Shown in pieces: positions 26,742 to 40,295 of a DNA stretch of 64,000 nt. Source of the stretch: Strix aluco (lineage: Eukaryota > Chordata > Aves > Strigiformes > Strigidae); contig NC_133932.1 in the NCBI RefSeq assembly GCF_031877795.1, forward strand, positions 89,557,994 to 89,621,993. Direction: 5' to 3'. Made by a program: the position numbers and the translations under genes. The stretch's first letter is position 1. Every line of letters starts with the position of its first letter. The notes under the pieces are model-generated. The model worked only from the letters and a program-made list of their open reading frames with translations, was not told the origin of the DNA and did no database searches.

Positions 26742-27405
26742 AATCATAGTATTATAGAATCATAGAATGGTCTGGGTTGGAAGGCACTTTAGAAATCATC
26801 TAGTTCCAACCCCCCCTGCCATGGGCAGGGACACCTTCCACTAGATCAGGTTGCTCAAAGCCCCATCCAGCCTGGCCTTGAACACTTCCAGGGAGGGGGC
26901 ATCCACAACCTCTCTGGGTAACCTGTTCCAGTGTCTCACCACCCTCACAGTGAAGTACTTCTTCCTAATACCTAATCAAAACCTGCCCTCTTTCAGTCTA
27001 AAACTGTTACCCCTCGTCCTGTCACTACACTGCCTGATAAAGAGTCCCTCCCCATCTTTCCTGCAGGCCCCCTTCAAGTTCTGGAAGGCCACTATAAGGT
27101 CTCCTTGGAGCCCTCTCTTCTCCAGCCTGAACAACCCCAACTCTCTCAGCCTGTCCTCATAGAGGAGGTGCTCCAGCCCTCTGATCATCATTGTGGCCCT
27201 CCTCTGGACCCACTCAAGCAGGTTCATGTCCTTCTTATGCTGGGGGCCCCAGAGCTGGACAGAGTACTCCAGGTGGGGTCTTGTAAGAGCAGAGTAGAAG
27301 GGGAGAATCACCTCCCCTGACCTGCTGGCCACACTTATCTTCATGCAACCCAGCATATGGTTGGCTTTCTAGGCTGCATGCACACATTTCTGTGAGCACA
27401 AATGC
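26742..27405 (-). mobile_element. CR1 LINE fragment, about 660 bp, with intact 3' terminus
   Basis: The element runs right to left: the end of ORF2 (27356-26976), the 3' UTR with the CATGGGCAGGGACACC motif, and the terminal ATAGAATCATAGAAT repeats at about 26745-26768. It is 5'-truncated near 27405, the standard outcome of incomplete reverse transcription. It is the best-preserved CR1 in the window and colinear with the 3' half of the 5.5-6.7 kb copy. Confidence 0.95.
26976..27356 (-). pseudogene. C-terminal 126 codons of CR1 ORF2, 5'-truncated
   Basis: This frame is open across the C-terminal part of the CR1 polyprotein. Conserved blocks in order are ISVASRSGEVILPFYSALTR, VQLWGPQHKKD, LRELGLFRLEKRGLQGDLI and the terminal RGNSFRLKEGRF. 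The reverse transcriptase catalytic core and endonuclease are absent, so it cannot support transposition. The open frame means relatively recent insertion or chance preservation, not function. Confidence 0.9.
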
Positions 27406-27421
27406 ATTACAGAAAGCTGAG

Positions 27422-27447
27422 AATTAAATTAAATTAAATTAAATTAA
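27422..27447. repeat. (AAATT)n pentanucleotide microsatellite
   Basis: About five tandem AAATT units directly beyond the truncated 5' end of the neighbouring CR1 copy. No gene overlaps it. Confidence 0.9.
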
Positions 27448-29552
27448 GATCCTATTAAATTCAAGTTAATGGAAAATGCACTACTGACTTTACTCAGATC
27501 TCAGTGAGACCACAGATGTTTTATTTTCTTTCCAAACTCTATTGTTAAAAACATTTAGTTACTATTTCTCTTTCTTCCCACAAACCAGAAATAACAATCA
27601 AAGTATAATGATTATAACCAGGAACTGAATCTATGAACACAATGAATATACAACTACAGAATTTTACTTTTCTGTGTTCTTCTTTACTGGCCTTTGCAGG
27701 TATATCTATATCAGTTCTCCTCTCTGTCTCCTGTTGAGACAATTGTAATTTAAATCTTCATACATGCCAGAATCTTTCCATGTATGTAAATTGTTCGTCT
27801 TTGAAATAATTCTTATTCATTCAAATAAAGTTTCAATGGGATAGGAAAGCATAGCTGTGAAGGATCAGGTATTGAAACTGAAAGCAATCAGCTGTAGGTG
27901 CTGTCTTTCTGTATGTCTTACAGAGTGCGTAGCACATATTCTGCACTTAATGAGGAAGAAATAATAATTAATCTTAAATTTTTGGCAAGATGCAATCTAG
28001 GCAAGAACTTAATGCATTTGAACCACTGCTCCTCATTCTTGGAACAGGAAATTGGATTTCTGTTTCTCATGTGGAGAGGTTCTTAAATAAACTCTGGCTA
28101 AGGCTGTGGAGTCAATAATACTTCTCAGGAAACTAAAAGTAGGGCTGATGATGTTAATGCTTTCAAGAGAAGGGTCTGATGCAGACATTCATGGTTAGGC
28201 TATATCTCCTGTGCTGCACGGCACCATTTCCTCACATGTCCACTCTGACTGCTGCTGCCTGACTTCATCCCTCAGCAATTTAGGGGTAGTAGCTTCTTTA
28301 AGATGTCCTAGTTCATGATCCAAAAGGTTTGGGGCTAAAAGGAAGGATGTTTTTAGAGGTTTTTGTGGCACTTACCTGGGCTATAGATGCCACTGTGTGC
28401 TATCTTCACAAGAGGGTATCTGGTACTTTTGGGTAGGACATCTTTTGGACTTAAAATCACTTGTGCTTTCAACTGTCCCCTGGACCCTGATAAAACACTT
28501 TTGCTCCAAATCCTGTACTGCAAGATTTGACTGAAGGCTAATTTCACCTTCCCATGGGAGAAAGTGAGAAACACACTGCTTTGCATCCACAGTGACAGCA
28601 GAATTATTACTGCCTTATCCCTGACAACCTGCTTGCCAAAAGAAGAGAGGCAGAAAAAGGCGTGTCTCTGGAGGGAGCGGGAGGTGGGTTTGTGGGGAAT
28701 TCCCTCCTTTCTCCTGCTGATAGCTTCTCCAGAATGGCTCCATCTCCCGAGCCTCCTTCCTCCTCAACCTCCTGTTTGTATGAGCATACCATGCAGAAAA
28801 AAATGAGGGGGAAAAAAAAAATCCCATTAATACTAGCAATTACAGTCTACTAGGTCTGCACACAGTAACTGGGAACATCATTGACTCAGCATGTTTACTG
28901 TAACAGTTTGACTCAGCAGTGATCCTCAGCTTCAAGGTTTTTCCTTCATGAAAAAAAAAAAAAACCTTTTTTACATTGACACACTGTCACAGGAAAACTC
29001 ACTTTGATACAGTACTAGGAATATCACTCAATTTTACACACAAATATCCTTTTCATTAAATCCATTTGCTGTTCAAATTCACCTGAAGACCCTGTTATCA
29101 CTCTATAGTATACCACATTTCTCACCTTTCCTGGTCAAAAATGAACAACTACAGAGTATGTACAGTTTTCTCATGACAAGGTTTCTAATAGCTGTCTGAG
29201 CTACAGAAAGGAATATACCACTGACAATTTTAGTAGTCAGGTAAGTTCCAGCCAAACTTATGAACTCTGGGATACACAATTAAAAATCAATAAATTCAAC
29301 ATGATCCTTTCCAAGTCTTCAGAAAACTTTTGCTTCTGCTTCAGTTTGAAAATTAAATAAAAAAACTGCTAAGGTTAAAAATATCTTTTACTTATTTTTA
29401 TTCATTCATCTCTGTTATTAAGATATCTAAAATTTTTGTTGAGCTTTATGACAAAAGAAAAAATTTAACATCACTTGAAAACATCCAAAGAGCTGGAACT
29501 TTCCTGTCTCAGAGGCTAGAGCCCTAATTTCCATGCTCTGCTTCTGAGAAGC

Positions 29553-29600
29553 AATGTGACCTGGGCACATCAACTAATATCTGGTGTCTCCATTTTCCAC
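29553..29600 (+). mobile_element. MIR-like ancient SINE fragment
   Basis: The order AATGTGACCTGGGCACATCA, CTAATATCTGGTGTC, TCCATTTTCC follows the MIR 3' region pattern (TGTGACCTTGGGCAAGTCAC, then the CTCTGTGCCTCAGTTTCC block). Diverged and short. Identified from memory of the consensus, not by alignment. Confidence 0.5.
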
Positions 29601-30945
29601 GTGTTTAGTGTTATCCTCTTCTAGACTCATTTGAGACTTACAAACAAGAGAAGATGTGGTAGTATATTAAATATTATTACTGTCATTTAAATATAATTAT
29701 CAAACTAAAAAATTCAGGTCCGTGGTTTTTTTTTTGTTAGTACTTGAATTCCTACCAAAAAAAAAATTATCCAGGGGCACGTTCATCCAAGATGTCACCT
29801 CACATTTTGCAAATGGAAATGACTCCATGTTGATAGAAGAGCAGATATTTTTCATGCCCCAAATGTGAAGAACTGCATTTATCTAACTGATTCTCTCCTT
29901 AGTTTTGAGATTGGGTGTAACAAAGACAAAATATACTTAGCACATAGTTCAGTAAATTAATTGTTTGGAAACAATTCATTGTAAATACTTTTGTATTTAT
30001 AGCCACTACAAAACAATGGAGATAACATCTGAGAAGGTTCCAAGTGAAGCAGGAAGACGCTGCAAAGGATGTGCCATTGTCATTATTAATAAAGCTTCTG
30101 TCTGACTGCAGTACAAGGTACAGAGATTAGTATCAGCTGTGTCCCTGGAGGGAAGAGACAATGCAGAGCTGTAGCGAGAAGAGTAGTAACACACCCTTCT
30201 GCGATAGTGTACGTGGAAGATGAAGCATACTTCATGGTTTGCTCAGCTCCATTTGCACAAATGTTGTGGCAAAAAATACCTTTGCTATTCATTTACAAAA
30301 GCCTTGCACAGCATGTCAGTAACTCTGTATGGACTCTGTGCACAGACTGTATTTACCCAGTGTCAGAAGAAATACTTTTGTTCCGCATGAGCTAACACCA
30401 CAAGCTTGCATTGTGACTTTGTTAATGAAGGTAAAAACATTCTTTCACAGAGACATACAAGATAATAAATTTTGAGTAACTTGCAATCCCTTCAGAAAAT
30501 AGCTCCAACTGTATTAAAGAATGCAGTTATAGAACAAAACAACAACAATAAATATACCAAAAATAGCAAGCCTGATGAGTATCTCTTCCTGATTTTCCAA
30601 AAAGGGAAGATTCAGTGAAATTAAACCAGATGACAAACCCATTGCTATTTCTGAGAATAAACTATAATCCAGTTCCAATACGTAGAAGTGGAAATTGTTA
30701 TTGCTGTGAGTACACATTTTTTTTACCCTCCATATGAACAACGCTTAGAGAGGGACAGGCTGTGAGAACACCCATCCTCTGGTGAGTATGCTAAATCATC
30801 ATGTTACTTTTTTTCTCTAAATCAATAAATCTCAAATTCTCTAGACAAATAAATACAATAGGGAGGCTAGGAACAAGCTCTTACTGGTGGCACTTTCTTA
30901 ATCCAACATAGTGCAGCCAAAACAGAACAACTCATGGTTTCTTCA

Positions 30946-30980
30946 GTGACTTCTCCAAGGTCACACATGCTCTGTCTATA
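30946..30980 (+). mobile_element. Possible MIR-like core fragment
   Basis: GTGACTTCTCCAAGGTCACA resembles the MIR core (GACTTGCCCAAGGTCACACA). The surrounding sequence is not clearly alignable, so this is a weak call. Confidence 0.4.
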
Positions 30981-31889
30981 GCGTTAAAACAAGGAGACAT
31001 CTCTGGCCTTAGTGGCACTGACTGGCTTGCACCCACATTGTTCAAATGTCATCCTTTCTGTACCACATATGTCTTGGAAAGAGTTTGATGGCATAGTCCA
31101 GAACAGAGACAGAGAATAAGTGCAGACAATCAATAGTTAATTTAGGATATGATTGTTAAGGACTAACTGCTCTGAATATATAGTATTAATGATTAAAAAC
31201 TAGTAGGAACTAATCATTAGCAGTGTGTTCTGTTTATGAATATCAATCCAATAATGTCATGTTTCAAAGGCTAAAACTGTCCTGATTTATCATTCAGTCT
31301 TCTAAACAATCCTATCACAGTGACCTCTAATTCCCTGGAATATAAATATTTATGTATGCATAAATATGTACATTATGTATGTATAAATACATATATACCT
31401 ATATTGAGTTGCAACAAAGGGTTCAGGGCTATAACTGTGTCTTTGGCCATCCTTTGTTTAGCTGCATAGACATAACTTTTGTTCTTGTGAGAGTGCATGA
31501 AAAAGATAAGGTATCATACAAAAAGTGTCAATACCTAAATGGCAGAAATCTTTGAAAGGACAATTAAAAAGTGTTCTTACAAAAATACACTGTATGTACT
31601 TCACTCTACACATTATAACACGTATTATACTGTACACCTTCTTTGAGTTTTTCCATTGCAAGGTTCCTTCTCTCCCCATTTGACATCCATGACTACTTAA
31701 AATTTATAGAAAACATACATATAAACAGTTTACATGACATTTGAGCAAGAATTACTTGAGTAGGTTGACAGGGACTGTGTCTCACAGGACAGGATCTAAG
31801 AAAATTCTAGTATCTTGTTTTATTCTGCTCCCCGACCCTTATGTCTACTTCCCCTTAAATTATCAGTTATTATCATCAATTATCTTGCT

Positions 31890-32205
31890 TTCACTATGCT
31901 TCCAAAGCCCCCATTCCTGTGTTTCCTCCTCCCTACTGTGCTTCCCAATCTCCTGCAGCCAAATCTTCTACCCACACCTCTCCTGCACTTCTCCAAGTCT
32001 CCCTCAGCTCCCTGCTCCCTACAGGCCTTTGCAGCCCAGCCAGTTCTTTAATCCTTTCTTTCCCCACTCTCAGCCTTTAATTGACCTTTCTAAAGCAACC
32101 ACTGCCAGCCACCACTTCCCCTTCCCTCTCCTCCTCTGTCTCTTTTGCTGGTCAGTCTGGGTGGGAGAGGAGGAGCAGGAGAGGAAAGTGGGAGACAGCC
32201 TGTCT
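31890..32205. repeat. Pyrimidine-rich then purine-rich low-complexity block
   Basis: From about 31890 to 32155 the plus strand is dominated by C and T. At 32160-32200 it flips to G/A-rich. The complementary 10-mers CTCCTCCTCT (32128-32137) and AGAGGAGGAG (32166-32175) face each other. Several overlapping frames on both strands are open here because of composition. None has recognisable protein homology. Confidence 0.6.
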
Positions 32206-34784
32206 CCCTGCCAGGTGTCTGCGCAGAGGCACAGGGTTGTGCGGTGCTTGCGGTGGGGGCTGAAAATCTGTTGAACACATGACAAGCTGGCAACACATGA
32301 GGAAGGAGCTGATCCAGAAGGGAGACCAAATGTGGACATCATCAGAGCACACCATTTGGCAAACGCTGTATATGCTAAAAATTGAAAAGCAGGGGGGGAA
32401 AGCACAGGCCCTGCTAAATTGTCTTGCACAAAAAACATGTAAATCACTACCTGATCCAAACATTAGCACCTTGCAGCTGCTGTGCATTCAGTTCTCCCAA
32501 CTCCAGGAGAGCCCAGGCTCATGAAATAAGCATATGTATACTGTAATATGTTGTGGTTAACTTCTCTTCAAACCTTTAAAGAAATTTCTACCTACCTGTC
32601 ACAGAAAATTATTGTATGTCAGTTTTCTCTAGCTGAAACATAACATGCCTAAGAGGATTGAGAGTTTGTTGGAAGTTTATTATTATTCTTTATGATGGGA
32701 AGTGATTTGAAATGAAATAACTTCCGACAAGCTCTCTTTCCTTTTGATTTTCTCTTATTTGGCAAGGGGGTGGGGGGTGAAATCTGCATCAGTAGATTGT
32801 GTTTTGATAGTAAAAACTCTTTCCCCAAATGAGAAGGAAGGATGTTGGAAATTAAAATTAGTCCCTCATGTGTGGACAGACCATACAGATATCAAGAATT
32901 ACGCCATACACAAAAGTAACATATCAATGACCTAATTTGTTAGCTGGCATCCAGTCAAACCTCAGAGCCACCCAAGGTAGAAAAAAATATAACCAACTTG
33001 CTGATTCTTAGCCAATCTTGCTTTGTTCTTCTTTCATTCAGAGGAAAAGCCTTTCAAAAACACTTCATTTCTCGGGTACATGTATTCATATTCTCTTTTT
33101 ATATTCATTTGGTTGGATAACAAAGGATGTTATGCTCAGCCATAGTAAAACATGTGTATAGACAAGCTCAGCAGGAGTTTTCATGTTGTGCTGTCAACAC
33201 TGAACAATGGCAGTCCTTTTTAAAAAAAATAAACTTTTATGCAGAAAAAAGTTCAGACTTTCAGAGAAATTAATATCTAGTGATATCAGCTGAATTGGAA
33301 GCTTTGAATCACATTATCAGGTTAATGACTTATAAAAACACTGGTTCTGGGATTGGAGGTACTTTCTGTGAATGGACATACATGGACACAAATGTGTGGA
33401 GCATGAGAATTTCTATCAATTATTAATCCCTGTGCTGTTTTTGACATCTTATAGACTTTAAAGAAACACTCTTGAGCATGTCACACCCCTCCAAATATTT
33501 CTCCCTAGGTAAGTAATTGTTTGACACAGAAGATGAATTCAGTAGAATATGACAAAATTTCTGAAGTGTGAAATCCTGAAGGGTATGACTTGCTGTGTAA
33601 CACCTTTTTCAATCAAAGGGTATATTTGTCAATATGCCCTAAATATTTTCTGGAATTAAGATATTCAATAACAAAATACTGGATAATATACACAAAAGGA
33701 AAGTTTGATTAAAGTATAACTAACTCCTTTCCACGCAAGAATAGATCCATCCTTCCACTTACACAGAAAGTTAGAGATTTGACTTTATTGACTTCAAAGG
33801 AGCTTTGGTGGATTGTGTGTCTTAATATAACTCTACATGCTTGTTACTAAAGAGCATTTCAGTAGAAGTTCTTCATAATATTTACTGTTCAACATATAAT
33901 GATAAGTGTCAGTATGAAACATTTTTTGTGCTATCACAGATACAAATTAATTTCTGATTAACATCTATATACAAAAATGAAAATTAACTATGCATGTTAG
34001 CTAACATAACATCTAAAAAGCACAGTAGAAAATAAAAGGAATGATGAACTGTTCCAAAAAGCAGCTGAGCTCTAGACTAGGCATGACTGCAAGAGATGGG
34101 TGAGGTCCTACAGCCATAGGGTATCAAAAACAAACAGACACAGTTCAAATACTGGTTTGAATGGACTGAGTAGGCTTATCCTTTCTGTAGTAGATGAATA
34201 TTCCTTCCTCTCTGAAGGAAAATATGCCTAATTTCAAACACAGAAATCCTAAAATTCTAAAGAGAGGTGTTTTCCTAAAACAGTGCAAGGGTGGTAATAC
34301 CTGTGAATACTTTCCGCTGTATATGCCAGTGCCATGACTGAGTGAGTACACTAATAGGAAATTGCTGAGGGCAGATATTGCTAACACATACATTTTTCCC
34401 TTCCCTAAAGAACTATGGAAACCATACTCTGCATTACCTGCCCCCCACTCATGAAGACATCAATATTTATGTTTCCCACATCAATATATAGTTCTCTTAT
34501 GCCAATACATAGCTTTCATGCCTTTAATTATAGGCTCATTGATTGCAAGAGATTACTAGGCCACCCTCCAGGCCTTCACAAAGCACAATTATAGGCATCA
34601 AAACACATGTTTTTCAACTTTCTTGGAAAAAAAAAAATCATCTCAGTGTTTGAGAAGCATGTTCCCTCTAAACCAAATTTACTTCATTAAAAACACAACT
34701 GGATACTGCTAAATTGCTAAGTCTTAAGTTGAAGACTTAAATTATTGTATTTTATGTTTCTAATGGAAATTAGTATCATGTAAG

Positions 34785-34805
34785 GGATGGATGGATGGAT
34801 GGATG

Positions 34806-34839
<34 letters not shown>

Positions 34840-34886
34840 CAGACAGATAGATAGATAGGCAGGCAGGCAGGCAGGCAGGCAGGCAG
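34785..34886. repeat. Compound tetranucleotide microsatellite GGAT/AGAT/AGGC
   Basis: Three blocks follow one another: GGAT units (34785-34806), GATA units interrupted by two GACA units (about 34807-34857), and GGCA units (34858-34886). It is likely to be highly length-polymorphic. The minus-strand frame through it encodes only repeated Leu/Ser/Ile/Tyr blocks and is not a gene. Confidence 0.97.
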
Positions 34887-37431
34887 AATGCATTTTAATC
34901 TTTTTCTTTTGCACATACTTGTACTGGCTAAACCAAGCTAGAAAAAAAATCAGTTTCACCAGCATACAGACATGAAAAGGATGCATAAGAAGGAACTTTA
35001 ACTCTGTTGTGTTTGTGATGAGTTCAAATCTAATTTTCAAACCAACAAACAAAAATTAATACATAGGTAATAATTAAACAAAAAAACCCACACAAATATG
35101 TTAATTTGAATAAAACAGTAAATCATGGACATTTGGAACTTTAGATGTGCTGGCTGGAGGAAATAAACTGGAGATTTGGACAGGCTGGGTTTTGAAGCTG
35201 ATATTTGATGAGGTAAAATCACTGAGAAAAAAAAATCACCATGAAAAATTTTGTAGACTTTACTAGAAAAGCTTCATAACACTACAGGCCAACCCAAACC
35301 CAATGGCTATGTCTATGCTGGTAAATAAAAGAGGGCCTGAGACTGAAACAAAATGTGACACTGCTTTTGGAGGTGGTCCCTGGAACAAATTATCCCCAGA
35401 GCTGTGCCACATATTGACTCAGAAACAGTTGTTTGGAGAGATCCTCCCAGAGCCTGGGACTGAGCCAGCAATTAAGTAGTGCCTACAACGAAGGATCCAA
35501 AACTCTACTTCTCTCCCTTGCCTTCTTTTATTTAGCACACAATGGCAATTTGTGCCTTCGACCTAAATATTGCCAATGGTAGGAAGTCATTATAAGATCA
35601 TATCATCACCAGGATAGATACAGTACAATCAAATGAAGGATTTCTTTGAGGTTTCAGAGCCTAGAAGTCAAGCCTATGTTATAGACAGCTTTAGCTGTCA
35701 TTTAGTTTGGCCGCTGTGACACAGCAAATGATGTGGTATGGCTCCACACTTAAAGTCAAGCCTCCCTGAAGCTTTCTAGCCAAGCCTGATGAGTGTAAAT
35801 TGCCAACTTTAACTGGACAAGCAAGCTCCACATTTGCCTATATTGGCTTTGAAAAAGTTCTCCCAACCACATTAGCAGAGTATTTGAGGACATTTATAGA
35901 AGCATAATTAGACAGACACTTATATCCTTCCTCTTCTACTGCTTCTCTTATTGCCCACCCCAGCAAAACAAAGAAAGTATTTTTACAATTATTTTGGACT
36001 GGTAACAGACAGAACCAAAGATTTCCATAATGCTCTCCACATACAGGCCCTAAACCAAATCTTGCTTATTCCTGTTGATTTCAAGACCTTTTCATACCTA
36101 GGTCTTAATCTTGCATCGCTGGCATGATGCTCTGGGGTATGGATCCAGAACATGTAGGATGTAGAGCTTTTCTTAGATCAGTTTTCCTAAAGTGAAGATG
36201 TAAAGTGGAGGCTTTGTCATGTTGCTGAGAGCTCCATCTTGTGCAACACAAAGCCACTAGTTTTGAAACAATGTCATAGGAATAGCATCTTGTGTCAGAT
36301 ATTACATTTATTCAGGGTTACTTGAGCAGAAATAATGAGAAGCATTAAAGCAATGTTTACATAATGAAATGTAATATCAATCATGCCATGTATATTAGTG
36401 ATAAGAGTAGGGACTGAGCTGTTTTGGACAAAACTGGGCCTTCTTGAGAATGGAAGATCACTAACAGAATGCAGATTTACCCCCCCTATTTTTAATGCTA
36501 TTTTTTACCTCATATTAATATATTTCATTGCAGCTCATTTTGACAAAATGACAAAATTCTCTTCTAAAATATTTGCAATAGTTTTGTTTCTAACTGTTAC
36601 TCAGCCACCTCATCTTAGTGGCCTGTAAAATTTACATAGCTGTTTAATAAGATGAGGGAAAAATATGAGGGAATAAAGATGCAAGTCATCCACAGAGCAG
36701 AGTATCAACAGAAGTCAGTCATCCAAGGATAAGAAAATTAAATAGTGCTTTTAGAAAATTGTATTCTGATTAACACCTTATACAGAGAACCAGGCTGATC
36801 ACCTTCGCCTCCTTAGGCAACATGCTCTGCAAGAAAATGGGCTAAAATCTCCCTTGAACAAAGTGCTCTTAATCTACATCACAACTTCTGGTAAGGAATT
36901 GCTGTCTGAAGGGAGTCACCACTGGCAAATTCACATCAAAGAAGCTGAAGGGCAAAACACAGAGTTCAGAGCCAGTGTGACCTGTGTGCAGTTTCTCTGG
37001 ATGGCCCCATATCCCACCTATGCGAAGAGCTACATCGGGGACCCCAGACCTGATTCCTATAAAACTTGCACTGAGGCTAATCAGCCTTGAACCAGAGAGA
37101 AGTTCCTTATTTCCACCACCCTCTGTTATATCTGACCACAGCTTGGCCATGCAGAGAATAAAAGCCAGGTAATTTACACATTGGTATAAGAAGGAAGACA
37201 GTCAGTGCAGAGAGGACTGGACATTTCCCAGAGGGAGGCGGGCAACAGCTTGTCCCCCTTCCCTGCACACCTCCAGGGAAACAAAGCAGTGAAGGTAGCT
37301 GTCAGGGCACTGATAAGGAGAAGGCACCTGGTGGCTCTGTTTTTCCTGCTTAAGCTTCTTACTTTTACTGACCCAAGAAAACCTGTTGGTTCTTCACAGG
37401 TGCAGAGGGGGAGAATGCTCATTGCAAAGGC

Positions 37432-37500
37432 ATTGAGCTAGATGACCTTTAAAGGTTCTTTCCAACCCAAACCATTCTATGATTCTGTGACTCTATGACA
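37432..37500 (+). mobile_element. CR1 LINE extreme 3' end
   Basis: AGATGACCTTTAAAGG, then TTCTTTCCAACCCAAACC and ATTCTATGATTCTGTGA mark the last ~70 bp of a CR1 copy in plus orientation, ending in the diagnostic ATTCTATG-type terminal repeats. Sequence upstream of about 37432 does not look like CR1, so this is a very short 5'-truncated insertion. Confidence 0.9.
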
Positions 37501-40295
37501 TTGCACGGGGTGATATGTCCTCAAACCAGATGACTGTACCTCTTTCACAAGACTGTATTCCCTGTTCAGTAAAATTATTTGAAAGCAAAGTATTACGATG
37601 ACTGTTATACGGACTACACACACTTTGCTAAGTATGTTTATCTTTTCCTTTCTTTTGATTACCCATGGCTATAACAAATCTCCCAGCATTTGGCAGCAAA
37701 ATCTGCCTGAGCTAAGGGAAAGCTGTGACCAATCTTTCTGCAAGCTGAAGCAGGAAGATGGGTCCCACAGTATACTGTTTTCTCAGCAAAATACAGGCCT
37801 ATTTTTCCTCCAGCTTTCCAACTCATATTTTTGGTCAGATGGGCTAGCTAGAATCACTTCAGGCATGTGGTAGCTAACGGCAAACCAGGGCAGAAAAACT
37901 GTCAGTGATGGAACTGCTAGCTACAGGACAGACCCAAGCAGTGCAGCAGCTCTTAAAAAAGGATGCAAAGGACTGTGACACTGCAAAACATCCTGAAGAA
38001 CAGGAAGAAACAGCTGCTCAAAAATATATCCATGACCTTTCCATGACAAACCAGTAGGGAATAGATGTATTCTATGAATGATAAGGGAACAGCCAAATAA
38101 AGTGCAAACTGGAGAGGCAGACCGAAGCATGGACTGGACAAAAGTCAAGAGGAGAAATTACCAAAAAAGGATGAGTCAACTGAGACCCTGTATACAGAAG
38201 AGGAGAAAAGTAAAGCTTAGTGCAAAGGCAGAATCCTAAAAAGGGCCACAGGAAAAGCAGATGAGAAATATGTATGGAAACAGTGTTAACACCTGCAACA
38301 GGTGTGTTATTCTTTTGATATGAAGAAAATAATTCCAACCACCTATGACCACAGCGCAAGCACTGAAAGAGACCTGTCAGAAAAGCAGAAGGGATGAGCA
38401 GTCCCAGACAATTACTTTGCATACAAGCAAAGTTCAAAATATTACATAAGGAAAACACAATAGAGAGCCAGCACAAAAAAGACTGTCATAAAAAAGATGT
38501 TACTAGATTTATTGAGTAATGATCTGGAATTTCTAATCATCATATTCCCTATAGGAACAAATGGCACCAACGAAGTACATTTATATAACATATAAGCAAC
38601 TGTTTCTTCAGACAATAAGAAAAAAAATAAATTAATTGAAACTACATAGATAAATAACTTGCAGAAGTTTTCCCTGTGCCAAGCATGGGTGAAGAAAGTA
38701 AAATGCTGATACTGGAAGCCAACCAAGAGAAGATCTGATAGGGTAGATTGGAGGGTTTTGAATGCACAGATCACTGGAATGCCTCCTGCAGTGGGAGCCA
38801 ACTGTTTGCATTACACCGTCTCCATTTATGCAGACAGGTTGCCAGCCTCTTGGACTCAGAACTGGCAGGGCCTGTTAGGCAGGCTGTAAACCTTCAGGAG
38901 AAGGAGGGAAAGGGAAAGCTTTCGCTTAATTTGAATAATCCGGCTTGTACTTCCAACATACAAATTAAGTGAGAAACTAAAATTGTTCTGAAGCGAAAGA
39001 TGAAGGATAACAAGAGTATAATGCCTGACGCAAACGTGTGGGGAAACAAGCAACAACTGGAAAGTGCTGTACTAAATAAAGGAGATTACGATCTGGAAAG
39101 ACTAACTGAAATTTAGTGGGATAATTCCTGTGTGTTGAAAAGACAGGATGCAGTATGCACGGGAAAGGCAAAGTGGAGAAAACAATAGGTATAAAAAATG
39201 TTATATAATGTTTTCAAAGCACATATGCTGCAATTTTGACAGTGACAATAATAAAATGGTAAAAATCTCAGGTAAGCATACAAGAATTTAAAAAAAAAAA
39301 AAAATGAAAAAAATAAAAACTATAGTAATAATAGCATGCATTTCCTTTAGGCCACCACTCTGGAACAGAGCCAGGAAAAGCACGAACCTCTGAGTGGATT
39401 TTAGTTGATCAAGTCTCTAGATAGTGCATACAGATGCAAAGATATCAATCTCATACAGTGAATTCCAAAGAATAAAGCTAATGAGTTGGGTCAAAGTTTC
39501 ACCTATTGGGACATGAGCACTGAAAATATGGAAGCAGAGCATTTGAATCCACTACAGCAAGAAAATAATTCAAAGAGCAAAATGGTGGAAGGGGATTAAT
39601 TTCCCTTTCAGAAATATTTTAGAGAACATAAACAATTGAATATGGAATGAGAATAAATGTTTAAAGTTTACCTTTATGCAAGAAAATTGGAGACTTCTGG
39701 AGACAATGCAACAGGATTAAAACTCACCTGTGGAAAAATACCCAGGAGATAATAAGGCAAAGCAATGGTCAGAGCGTCTTCACAGGAGCTATTCGGAGTT
39801 CAAAGTACATATACAGGAAGGAGTGGCAGGAAGAGAATTGAAGGAGTCTTAAGTCTGAATAGGCCAAAAAGGGAAAAGGAGAATAACAGGACTTTTATAG
39901 CTGTGGAAGGGAGAAAAGAAGTAGAAAGATAAAAAGGGACTGTACTAATGAAAGAAAAAGGAAAGAAGTTGAAATTTAAGGTGGAACAATAAAACAAGAT
40001 ACCAAACTGAACTGTGTATTTAACATTAAAAAAATTCTAAACAATTAGAGACAGTGCCTCCAAAATCATCCTCAACTGTTGGGAACAGGTCCAGAAAAGG
40101 ACCACTCTGAAACACATAATGTACTTCTGAGGTACTCAAGAATCAAGTGTAATCAAGAGACCTATCCTTGGCATAGTTTGCAGGAAATTTAGGGTGTGGT
40201 TCCTGTGACCTATCTTAGGCAATGAAGGATCCAATATATTTGAGGCAGTTCCTCTAGGTTTTTCATGATCAACAAAGAAAAACAGGAAATTAACC
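37501..40295. other. Purine-rich intergenic DNA, possibly an old decayed element
   Basis: From about 37.9 to 40.0 kb the plus strand is visibly A/G-rich, with many AAG, AGG and GAA words, and all plus-strand frames are broken. This composition is common in decayed LINE or retroviral interior sequence, but I recognise no protein motif. The long minus-strand frames at 38072-38801 are simply the complement of purine-rich sequence. Confidence 0.5.

Larger units (their letters stand above)
27448..37431. other. AT-rich intergenic DNA, no gene seen
   Basis: Ten kilobases with no recognised exon or RNA gene. It holds two MIR-like fragments, a pyrimidine/purine block at 31.9-32.2 kb and the tetranucleotide microsatellite at 34.8 kb, all listed separately. 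The frame of 177 codons at 31741-32274 starts at TTG and reads the low-complexity block, so it is not called as a gene. Confidence 0.6.

Noticed and set aside
32128-32175. 10-bp complementary arms flanking a 28-base loop
   Set aside because: Expected by chance where a CT-rich tract meets a GA-rich tract.
31741-32274. 177-codon plus-strand frame
   Set aside because: Starts at TTG and reads a pyrimidine-rich low-complexity block as Leu/Pro/Ser. No ATG context and no family.
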